From the NCBI GenBank assembly GCA_036309765.1, contig JAXJTE010000228.1:1-23228 (forward strand): 23,228 nt of DNA. The letters run 5' to 3'. Of this stretch, positions 14,123 to 20,889 are shown one piece after another. This DNA comes from Caryophanon sp036309765 (GTDB taxonomy: Bacteria; Bacillota; Bacilli; Bacillales_A; Planococcaceae). How positions within the stretch are numbered: the first letter of the stretch is position 1; the number at the start of each line of letters is the position of its first letter. A program made the position numbers and the translations under genes. The notes beneath the pieces were generated by a model. The model had not been told where the DNA came from and ran no database searches. It saw nothing but the letters and a program-made list of their open reading frames with translations.

Positions 14123-15268
14123 ATGGCACAATCAATCATGACAATTTTATTTATGGTCGTCGTCGGCTCGGTTATCGGGGGATTCACGAACCATATTGCG
14201 ATTAAAATGCTATTTCACCCGTACGAGGCAAAATACATTGGCAAATGGCGCTTGCCGTTTACGCCAGGTTTAATTCCGAAGCGTCGTGAAGACTTAGCGA
14301 TCCAGCTCGGGCGTACGGTGTCGAACTATTTATTAACACCGGACATGTTCCGCACGAAAATTTTATCGCCAGAAGTTCGCCAAATGGTATCGGACTTTGC
14401 GACGAAAAAGATTGAAGAAACGATTTTCCGCGACGACCGCACGCTAGCACAATGGTTAGACGTAGCAGGCTTCGCTCATTTACCACGCACAGTGGAGGAA
14501 AAAGTGGACGCGGTCATTCAATCACAGTTTGCGAACATTCAAAATACGTTAGCGACAAAGACGTTGCGCGAGCTCATTCCGAATGATTTTGAGGCAACGC
14601 TTGATCAAAAGGTGCCAGAGTTTGTTGAGTACTTAGTCGAAAAAGGCGAAACGTACTTCAAATCATACGACGGGCAAATTGCGATTCAAAAAATGTTGAA
14701 TGACTTTTTACAATCAAAAGGTTCACTCGGTGGTATGGTGCAAATGTTTTTAGGTGGCGATACGACGTCGCTTGCGGAAACCGTGCAACGCGAAATTGTA
14801 AGCTTCTTAAAATCAGACGGTATTTACAACGTGCTACATGATTTAATTAAAGGAGAGTACGATAAGCTAAAGGATCGTCCTGTAACAGACTTCACAGCAG
14901 ATGTGGACTTTGAGCGCATTGAAGCGTCAGTAAAAGCGTATGCGAAGAAGGAATTAAATTTAGATGAACGTCTAAATTACACAATTCATCATTACTGGCC
15001 ACAAGGAAAAGCTTGGGTAACGGATGACTTATTGCCGAAGTTGCTTGACAGAGGCTTTGCGGAAGCTGAAAATAAAATTGAAGATGTCGTAAAGAAGCTA
15101 AACTTAGAAGAGGTTGTACGTCAGCAAGTAAATACATTCCCTGTTCAAAAGTTAGAGGAGCTTGTTTTAGGTATTTCAAAGCGCGAATTCAAAATGATTA
15201 CGATGCTTGGTTTCGTACTCGGTGGTTTAATCGGGGTTGTCCAAGGGCTATTCGCCGTATTCGTGTAA
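14123..15268 (+). CDS. yheB: DUF445 membrane protein YheB
   Basis: This 381-aa protein is anchored by an N-terminal helix (about 5-20) and a C-terminal helix (about 358-381). A long soluble, mostly helical middle lies between them. The family signature GGFTNHIAIKMLFHPY (19-34) and the FTPGLIPKRRE segment are intact. YheB is conserved in Bacillales and has no proven function. The start follows AAAGGAAATGACTT. yheA begins 23 bases downstream in the same direction, so they are probably co-transcribed, as in Bacillus subtilis. Confidence 0.9.
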   Translation: MAQSIMTILFMVVVGSVIGGFTNHIAIKMLFHPYEAKYIGKWRLPFTPGLIPKRREDLAIQLGRTVSNYLLTPDMFRTKILSPEVRQMVSDFATKKIEETIFRDDRTLAQWLDVAGFAHLPRTVEEKVDAVIQSQFANIQNTLATKTLRELIPNDFEATLDQKVPEFVEYLVEKGETYFKSYDGQIAIQKMLNDFLQSKGSLGGMVQMFLGGDTTSLAETVQREIVSFLKSDGIYNVLHDLIKGEYDKLKDRPVTDFTADVDFERIEASVKAYAKKELNLDERLNYTIHHYWPQGKAWVTDDLLPKLLDRGFAEAENKIEDVVKKLNLEEVVRQQVNTFPVQKLEELVLGISKREFKMITMLGFVLGGLIGVVQGLFAVFV

Positions 15269-15291
15269 CCACATAATAGAAGGGAATTAAC

Positions 15292-15630
15292 ATGATGCAA
15301 CAATTAACAGCACAACTACAACAAAAAATTAAAGAGACGGAGCAATTCGTCGCATTAGAACGCGCAATTGAGGCAGTAAAAGAAGACGCACAAGCATTAG
15401 CGTTATTCACAAACTTCCGCGACGTGCAAGTGAAGCTACAAGAAAAGCAAATGCAAGGTGAGCAATTACTTGAAGACGAGCTAATGTACGCACAGCAAGT
15501 AGCACAGCTTGCACAGCAAAACGAAAAAATCTTATACATGCTTGATACAGAAATGGAATTAAGCCGCATTATCGAGTCGATTACACGCGAATTAGTACAG
15601 CCGATTCAAGCGATGTATGAGAGCATGTAA
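15292..15630 (+). CDS. yheA: YlbF/YmcA-family protein YheA
   Basis: This 112-aa, almost wholly helical, Gln- and Glu-rich cytosolic protein belongs to the YlbF/YmcA (formerly DUF964) family. Recognisable stretches include LFTNFRDVQVKLQEKQMQGE and MLDTEMELSRIIESITREL. YlbF and YmcA form the Y-complex that modulates RNase Y and development in Bacillus. YheA itself is a paralogue with no established role. Two ATG codons lie in tandem; the first, six bases after AAGGGA, is used here. A terminator at 15643-15680 ends the yheB-yheA unit. Confidence 0.9.
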   Translation: MMQQLTAQLQQKIKETEQFVALERAIEAVKEDAQALALFTNFRDVQVKLQEKQMQGEQLLEDELMYAQQVAQLAQQNEKILYMLDTEMELSRIIESITRELVQPIQAMYESM

Positions 15631-15642
15631 TTTATAACGAAG

Positions 15643-15680
15643 CACCGTTTGAAGCAAATTGTTTCGAGCGGTGTTTTTTT
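15643..15680 (+). terminator. Terminator of yheB-yheA
   Basis: CACCGTTTGAAGC pairs with GTTTCGAGCGGTG (three G-U pairs), followed by T7. Confidence 0.82.
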
Positions 15681-15706
15681 GTCGTACGTAAATACACGCA
15701 TCACTT

Positions 15707-15735
15707 TTTACAATTCACGCAAACCATGCTATAGT
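15707..15735 (+). promoter_or_regulatory. hemZ promoter
   Basis: -35 TTTACA (15707-15712), a 17-bp spacer and -10 TATAGT (15730-15735) lie 50 bases before the start codon. No Fur, PerR or Fnr box was recognised nearby. Confidence 0.65.
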
Positions 15736-15785
15736 GAAAATTTGAAAAACGTCTTAAAACTTTTGTAGAAAGCTGGACTGAAACG

Positions 15786-17303
15786 ATGAAAACTATAAAC
15801 ATTCGACAAGCGTTTCCAGAAGATTGGATTCGCGTTTTACACAATATCGCAAATCTTTTTTATGAAGATACAACGATTGTACACGGTGATGCTGAAGCAG
15901 ACATCGTGTTCGATTTAGCATATGAGCAGCTCGACAACTTTGAAGTGAAAACGTCTGCAACGATGACGGTTGATGGGCAAACGTTCACAAACGCCTACAG
16001 CAAGCAGTACGACGAGGTAGGCACGGACAAGGAGCTACGCATTCGCTTCAAGCGCGCGTTATCTCACGTGATGCTTGACTGCTTAGAGCAATATACGGGA
16101 GTAACACAGGAATGGGGCATTTTAACAGGGGTGCGCCCGACAAAACTATTCCACAAATACCGTAAAGCCGGCATGCCAGAAGCGGAAATTTTTGCGACGC
16201 TGCAAGCAGACTACCGCATTTCAGACGGCAAAATTGAGCTTATGAAAGAAATCGTTGAGCGTCAATTAAAAACGATTCCAGACCTTGATACAATCGGACG
16301 CGAAATTTCGGTGTACATCGGCATTCCATTTTGCCCGACAAAATGCGCGTATTGCACGTTCCCAGCGTATGCGATTCAAAGCAACCGCAAAGTCGGGCGC
16401 GTGGACACGTTCCTTGACGGCTTGCACATTGAAATTCGTGAAATGGGTAAATGGCTCACAGCAAACAACATGAAAATTACGTCGATTTATTGGGGTGGCG
16501 GTACACCGACATCAATTGAAGCTGACGAAATGGACGCGCTGTACAAAACGATGTTCGAATCGTTCCCAAACCCAGAGACAATTCGTGAAATTACAGTTGA
16601 GGCAGGTCGTCCTGATACGATCACACCTGAGAAAATCGACGTGCTGAAAAAATGGGGCATTGACCGCATTTCAGTAAATCCACAAAGTTATACGGACGAA
16701 ACATTAAAGGCAATCGGTCGCCATCATACGGTGCAAGAGACAATCGATAAGTTTTGGCTGTCGCGCAACTCAGGCATGAACAACATTAATATGGACTTAA
16801 TTATCGGCTTGCCGAACGAGGGCATTGAGGAGTTTGAAAATTCGCTTGTTGAGTCGGCGGAAATGCAGCCGGAGTCGTTAACTGTGCATACGCTATCGTT
16901 TAAGCGTGCATCAGAAATGACGCGTAACAAAGATAAATATAAAGTAGCAGACCGCGACACAGTGGCAGAAATGATGCGTATGGCGCAAGTATGGACGAAG
17001 GAAAACGACTACGTGCCATACTATTTATACCGTCAAAAAAATATTTTAGGTAACTTAGAAAATGTCGGTTACTCGAAAATGGGCGAGGAATCGATTTACA
17101 ATATCGTCATTATGGAAGAAGTGCAAACGATTTTAGGGATCGGCTGCGGTGCGTCGTCGAAGTTCGTCAACCCAGAGACGGGCAAGATTTGGCAGTTCCA
17201 CAACCCGAAAGATCCTGCTGCGTACATTATGACGTTTGCGGAGTCGATTGATAAAAAGATTGAGCATTTGGACGAGCTGTACAATAAGCAGTTAGTGAAG
17301 TAA
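15786..17303 (+). CDS. hemZ: Radical SAM coproporphyrinogen-dehydrogenase-like protein HemZ
   Basis: This 505-aa protein has the length and layout of Bacillus HemZ. The radical SAM cluster motif is C-P-T-K-C-A-Y-C (Cys183, Cys187, Cys190) in GIPFCPTKCAYCTFPAY. It is followed by YWGGGTPTSIE and the VEAGRPDTI and RISVNPQSY segments typical of the HemN/HemZ group. Members are annotated as oxygen-independent coproporphyrinogen III oxidases. Many Gram-positive members may have other or unproven functions, so the reaction is family-level inference. An approximately 180-residue N-terminal region precedes the SAM core. The ribosome binding site is weak. It lies next to the yhe genes as in Bacillus. 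Confidence 0.88.
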   Translation: MKTINIRQAFPEDWIRVLHNIANLFYEDTTIVHGDAEADIVFDLAYEQLDNFEVKTSATMTVDGQTFTNAYSKQYDEVGTDKELRIRFKRALSHVMLDCLEQYTGVTQEWGILTGVRPTKLFHKYRKAGMPEAEIFATLQADYRISDGKIELMKEIVERQLKTIPDLDTIGREISVYIGIPFCPTKCAYCTFPAYAIQSNRKVGRVDTFLDGLHIEIREMGKWLTANNMKITSIYWGGGTPTSIEADEMDALYKTMFESFPNPETIREITVEAGRPDTITPEKIDVLKKWGIDRISVNPQSYTDETLKAIGRHHTVQETIDKFWLSRNSGMNNINMDLIIGLPNEGIEEFENSLVESAEMQPESLTVHTLSFKRASEMTRNKDKYKVADRDTVAEMMRMAQVWTKENDYVPYYLYRQKNILGNLENVGYSKMGEESIYNIVIMEEVQTILGIGCGASSKFVNPETGKIWQFHNPKDPAAYIMTFAESIDKKIEHLDELYNKQLVK

Positions 17304-17318
17304 TAGATACTTGCTTTT

Positions 17319-17421
17319 GGCGGCTCGCGTTCCTGGGGCGTGGCTTGAGCCTCCTCATCGTTCGTACCTCACGATTGCGGGGTCTCAAGTCTCACGCTTA
17401 TCCCCAAGGAGTCTCGCCGCC
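17319..17421 (-). repeat. Interspersed hairpin repeat, copy 4 (most complete)
   Basis: On the minus strand it opens GGCGGCGAGACTCCTTGGGG and closes CCCCAGGAACGCGAGCCGCC. The ends can form a long imperfect stem. The middle has GAGACCCCGCAATCGTGAGG and GAGGAGGCTCAAG, matching copies 1 and 2. It lies after hemZ. The 280-bp gap to the next gene holds this repeat, a terminator and a promoter. Confidence 0.75.
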
Positions 17422-17451
17422 GCGCGCATCACGAAATACTACTTAGCAATG

Positions 17452-17505
17452 ATAAGGTATGTGCTACAGTCAATATGACTTCAGCACATACCTTATTTGT
17501 CTTTT
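17452..17505 (+). terminator. Terminator downstream of hemZ and the repeat
   Basis: ATAAGGTATGTGCT (17452-17465) pairs perfectly with AGCACATACCTTAT (17483-17496), then T-rich sequence follows. Confidence 0.82.
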
Positions 17506-17537
17506 CATTTTTTAAGACGCTGTAACTTGCGTGTATT

Positions 17538-17546
17538 TGTTACAAT
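17538..17546 (+). promoter_or_regulatory. Extended -10 promoter
   Basis: TG-T-TACAAT (17538-17546) lies 37 bases before the GTG start of the lipoprotein gene. The -35 is not obvious. Confidence 0.45.
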
Positions 17547-17583
17547 AAAAACAGAACATAAAAGCAGAAAGGATGAGCGCTAC

Positions 17584-18750
17584 GTGAAAAAGTGGATTAG
17601 TATTGCAGCGATGACAACGATGCTTGCAGGGTGTACGATTACGAGCACAAATGAAGCAGGCGAGGAGATGCGCGTGCATTTTTTAGACGTCGGGCAAGGC
17701 GATACGATTTTAATTGAATCCCCAAACGACGAGTACATGCTAATTGATGGAGGTGACAAAGGCTCGGGTGATGAAATTGTCGCGTATTTACAACAGCGCG
17801 GTATCGATACGCTTGACGTTGTTGTCGCGACGCACCCAGATGCGGACCATATCGGTGGCTTAATTGACGTGCTTGAAAACGTGACGATTGAGCGCTGGGT
17901 TGATTCGGGCAAGGCACATACGTCGCAAACGTATATTGAAATGTTGTCGCTCATCGATGAGAAGGACATTGACTTCACCGTTGCGCAAATAGGTGAGGAC
18001 ATTCCGTTTGATGAGGCGTTAACAGTTGACGTCGTATACGCAGATGAAACATCAAACGATAATAACGAAGCGTCGGTCGTGCTGAAAATGACGTACAATG
18101 AGCGCTCATTTTTATTCGCAGCTGATGCAGGCGTGAAAGAAGAAGCGAAAATGTTAAACAGTGACATTGATGCGGACGTATTAAAGGCAGGGCATCACGG
18201 GTCGAACACGAGCAGCTCTGAGCAGTTCATCGATGCGGTGTCACCGGAAATTACGGTGCTTAGCTACGGTGAAGGTAACAAATACGGACACCCACATCAA
18301 GAGGTAACGGACTTGTTGGCGAAATACAACTCGCTCGTATATGCGACGGCGGAATCAGGCACAATCGTTATTGAAACGGACGGTGTGAACATGTCGGTCG
18401 TTGATGCGGACGTTTTTAGCGGAAGTGGTGCGGCACAAACGAACGATGTGAACGCGCCAGTTGAGATTACGGTAAAAGACATGTTAAGCGAATTTGTGAC
18501 GATTCAAAATAACGGCAAAGCAGCAGTCGACATGACGAATTGGATGCTTGTTTCAGTGCAAGGCGACCAGCGCTTTACGTTCCCGAGCTTCACGTTACAG
18601 CCAGGGCAAGCGGTGTATGTGACGAGTGGTGACAATAAGCAAGACGGCGGCGATTATATGCATTGGTCAGGTCGTCAAATTTGGGCAAACGACGGCGACG
18701 CAGCACAGCTATTAAACGCAAAAGGGGAGATTGTTCATGCAATCGATTAA
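17584..18750 (+). CDS. Lipoprotein with ComEC-like MBL-fold hydrolase and lamin-tail domain
   Basis: This 388-aa secreted lipoprotein has the signal peptide MKKWISIAAMTTMLAGC and a lipobox LAGC, with lipidated Cys17. Residues about 38-270 form a metallo-beta-lactamase fold like the ComEC/Rec2 C-terminal domain. It contains VGQGDTILIE, the metal motif T-H-P-D-A-D-H (83-89), Asp181 and HHGS (204-207). Residues about 289-385 resemble a lamin-tail domain (FVTIQNNGKAAVDMTNWMLV). It is probably a nuclease or phosphodiesterase at the outer membrane face. The activity is inferred from ComEC. GTG at 17584 is chosen because it yields the signal peptide. It overlaps the DUF3006 gene. Confidence 0.85.
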   Translation: MKKWISIAAMTTMLAGCTITSTNEAGEEMRVHFLDVGQGDTILIESPNDEYMLIDGGDKGSGDEIVAYLQQRGIDTLDVVVATHPDADHIGGLIDVLENVTIERWVDSGKAHTSQTYIEMLSLIDEKDIDFTVAQIGEDIPFDEALTVDVVYADETSNDNNEASVVLKMTYNERSFLFAADAGVKEEAKMLNSDIDADVLKAGHHGSNTSSSEQFIDAVSPEITVLSYGEGNKYGHPHQEVTDLLAKYNSLVYATAESGTIVIETDGVNMSVVDADVFSGSGAAQTNDVNAPVEITVKDMLSEFVTIQNNGKAAVDMTNWMLVSVQGDQRFTFPSFTLQPGQAVYVTSGDNKQDGGDYMHWSGRQIWANDGDAAQLLNAKGEIVHAID

Positions 18751-18988
18751 ATATGTATTAGACCGTTATGAAAACGATTACGGCATTTTTTTAAAGCTAC
18801 CGAATGAGACAGAGCAGCTGCTTGTACACAAAACCGAAATGATTGGCGAGGCGCATGAAGGGGATATTTGCATCGTGCAGCAGCAAGAGGGCAAGTTTCA
18901 AATTGACGTGCTTACTGACGACACAGCACACGCAAAAGCAACGGCACAAAGCTTACTCGACAAGCTAAAACAAAAGGGCAAACGGTAA
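18737..18988 (+). CDS. DUF3006 family protein
   Basis: This 83-aa soluble protein begins MQSIKYVLDRYENDYGIFLK and includes the EAHEGDICIV segment. The typical pattern is an RNA-binding-like small beta domain followed by a charged helix (SLLDKLKQKGKR). DUF3006 genes very often sit next to ComEC-like metallo-beta-lactamase genes. Here the ATG lies 14 bases inside the upstream gene, behind AAAGGGGAG, implying coupled translation. Function unknown; joint action with the hydrolase is inferred. Confidence 0.82.
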   Translation: MQSIKYVLDRYENDYGIFLKLPNETEQLLVHKTEMIGEAHEGDICIVQQQEGKFQIDVLTDDTAHAKATAQSLLDKLKQKGKR

Positions 18989-19061
18989 AGTCAGACCGCT
19001 AACTTGTCAGGAAATATGATAAACTAAGCACGTAAGAAATAACATTTTAGGAGCTAAAACA

Positions 19062-19853
19062 ATGAGCATTAATACAGTGATTTTCGACTTAGACGACACG
19101 CTTTTATTCGACAAGCAAAGCATCCAATCAGCGTTCGACAAAACGTGTGAATACGCAGCGACGAAAGTAGACGTTGACGCAAAAGCGCTAGAGGAAGCGA
19201 CTCGTGAAGCGGCGCGTGCATTATATAGCAGCTACCCGACGTATGACTATACAGTAATGATTGGCATTAACCCGTTCGAAGGTATGTGGGGAACGTTTGA
19301 CGACCCGACACCACAGTTCCAACAAATGAAAGATATCGTACCAGGCTACCGCCGCGATACATGGACGCAAGGTTTAGCGAAGCTTGGCATTGATGACGCA
19401 GCATTTGGCGCAGAGCTAGGTGAACGTTTCGTAGAGGAGCGCAAAAAACACCCGTATTTATATGAAGATACATACGAAGTGTTAAACAAGCTAAAAGGCA
19501 ACTACAAGCTGGTATTATTAACGAACGGTGCGCCAAGCCTTCAAAACTTAAAGCTTGAAATTACGCCAGAGCTAGTACCTTACTTCGACCATATCATCAT
19601 TTCAGGCGATTTCGGTAAAGGGAAACCAGACGCATCAATTTTCGAGCACGTTTGTGAAGTAGCGGGTATTACGGCAGAAGAAGGCATTATGGTTGGAGAC
19701 AACTTAATGACAGACATTTTAGGTTCTTCACGCATTAACATGAAAAACGTATGGATCAACCGAGAAGACAAAGTAAACGACACAGACGTAGCACCAGTAT
19801 ACGAAGTGACGTCTTTAACAGCGTTTTACGAGTTATTAGAGACATTAAAATAA
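19062..19853 (+). CDS. HAD-family phosphatase (YsaA-like)
   Basis: This 263-aa cytosolic HAD hydrolase has all four motifs in order: motif I FDLDDTLL (nucleophile Asp9, acid Asp11), motif II LLTNG (Thr154), motif III Lys188 (GKGKPDASIF) and motif IV VGDNLMTD (Asp213). An alpha-helical cap lies between motif I and about residue 140. Length and sequence resemble Bacillus YsaA, which has phosphoserine phosphatase activity. The substrate here is not certain. The start ATG follows TAGGAGCT. A terminator follows at 19861. Confidence 0.88.
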   Translation: MSINTVIFDLDDTLLFDKQSIQSAFDKTCEYAATKVDVDAKALEEATREAARALYSSYPTYDYTVMIGINPFEGMWGTFDDPTPQFQQMKDIVPGYRRDTWTQGLAKLGIDDAAFGAELGERFVEERKKHPYLYEDTYEVLNKLKGNYKLVLLTNGAPSLQNLKLEITPELVPYFDHIIISGDFGKGKPDASIFEHVCEVAGITAEEGIMVGDNLMTDILGSSRINMKNVWINREDKVNDTDVAPVYEVTSLTAFYELLETLK

Positions 19854-19860
19854 GCAATGA

Positions 19861-19895
19861 GAAAAGCTGTCCGTGGAAAATACGGGCAGCTTTTC
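19861..19895. terminator. Terminator between convergent HAD and SDR genes
   Basis: GAAAAGCTGTCCGT (19861-19874) pairs with ACGGGCAGCTTTTC (19882-19895), with one G-U pair and T tracts in both directions. Confidence 0.85.
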
Positions 19896-19905
19896 TTGTT
19901 TCTCT

Positions 19906-20664
19906 TTATAAATAAGACGACGACAATCCACCGTCAACAACGTGTGTCGTACCATTTACATACTTCGCCTCATCACTTAATAAAAAGAGCGCATTGTTTG
20001 TCACTTCATCGACAAACCCTAAACGCTTCATCGGTACACGGTTTAGTAAGTACCCTCTCATTTGCTCGGGCATGCTATCTTCCCCTAATTCTGTGCTGAT
20101 AAAGCCTGGGCATAACGCATTGACACGAATATTCATACCGCCAAATTCCGCCACCGTTGACTTCGTTAAGCCGATAATCGCATATTTAGAAGCCGAATAT
20201 GCGCTCATTGATGGACAGCCAGATAAGCCTAAAAGAGAAGATAGATTTACGATTGAGCCACCGCCCGTTTTTAGCATTTCTTGTATGCCGTATTTCATGC
20301 CGTAAAACGTACCTTTTACATTCGTATCAAGCACGCTTGAGAATACGTCCTCGTCATAATGAATCACGGCTTCTCGATTGCCGACAATGCCTGCATTATT
20401 TACTAAACAATCGATGCGACCAAATTTCTCTATCGTTTCGTTTATGTATTTTTTGACATCTTCCACTTTTGAAATATCTGCTTGCACAAAGATCGCTGTA
20501 CCACCGACTGCTTCGATTTCTTGTAATGTGTTTACCCCATTTTGTTCTGATCGATTGACAATGACAACTTTGGCACCTTGCTTAGCTAACGCGATGGCAA
20601 TGCTTTTACCAATCCCGCTTCCTGCCCCTGTTACAATCGCCACTTTTTCTTGAAAATTTGACAT
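19906..20664 (-). CDS. SDR-family NAD(P)-dependent oxidoreductase
   Basis: This 252-aa classical short-chain dehydrogenase has the cofactor motif TGAGSGIG (12-19), NNAG (89-92), Asn115, Ser143, and Tyr156 and Lys160 in YSASK. The catalytic tetrad is therefore complete. PGFIST and GLSSSYL complete the family pattern. Related enzymes act on sugars, steroids or 3-oxoacyl groups. The substrate cannot be assigned. ATG at 20664 gives good spacing from AAGGGG; a GTG two codons upstream is possible but too close. The upstream region has a palindromic site at 20718-20733. A lone gene ending at a shared terminator. Confidence 0.88.
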   Translation of the reverse strand: MSNFQEKVAIVTGAGSGIGKSIAIALAKQGAKVVIVNRSEQNGVNTLQEIEAVGGTAIFVQADISKVEDVKKYINETIEKFGRIDCLVNNAGIVGNREAVIHYDEDVFSSVLDTNVKGTFYGMKYGIQEMLKTGGGSIVNLSSLLGLSGCPSMSAYSASKYAIIGLTKSTVAEFGGMNIRVNALCPGFISTELGEDSMPEQMRGYLLNRVPMKRLGFVDEVTNNALFLLSDEAKYVNGTTHVVDGGLSSSYL

Positions 20665-20717
20665 GTTCACGCACCCCTTTTATTTAAACGCTTTTGTACA
20701 ATTCTCATAAAATCATA

Positions 20718-20733
20718 TAGAATGTACGTTCCA
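20718..20733. promoter_or_regulatory. Palindromic operator candidate upstream of SDR gene
   Basis: GAATGTACGTTC (20720-20731) is a 12-bp near-perfect palindrome (GAA-Y-GTAC-R-TTC), 55 bases before the SDR start. Such sites resemble TetR-family operators. A second symmetric string, ATATTG-T-CAATAT, lies at 20753-20765. Confidence 0.35.
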
Positions 20734-20797
20734 ACTGTAAAATAACATTAAAATATTGTCAATATATTATTTGGAAGTAGTGTCGTTATGGAAAAAG

Positions 20798-20823
20798 AAA
20801 GGGCGTACTTTTAAACGCTCTTT
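20798..20823. repeat. Hairpin between SDR promoter region and chemoreceptor terminator
   Basis: AAAGGGCG and CGCTCTTT form an 8-bp stem, with a CTTTTTCC run on the minus strand. It may be a backup terminator for the chemoreceptor gene. Confidence 0.45.
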
Positions 20824-20841
20824 ACAGTATAGAAATGAAAT

Positions 20842-20878
20842 AAGGTGCGCAAAACGTGATGAAACGTTTGCACACCTT
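20842..20878 (-). terminator. Terminator of the chemoreceptor gene
   Basis: AAGGTGCGCAAAACGT pairs with ACGTTTGCACACCTT, with one mismatch or wobble and one bulge. It lies just after the chemoreceptor stop. Confidence 0.7.
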
Positions 20879-20889
20879 GCATATATTAT

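Noticed and set aside
131..17421. CRISPR array
   Set aside because: The repeats are about 100 bp, dispersed over 17 kb, in both orientations, and without regular spacers or cas genes.
17580..18167. 195-aa minus-strand ORF
   Set aside because: Antisense shadow of the MBL-fold lipoprotein gene, Ser/Thr-rich from complementing a conserved coding frame, with no start signals.
19857..20099. Plus-strand ORF after the HAD gene
   Set aside because: Starts in the terminator and runs antisense through the SDR gene.
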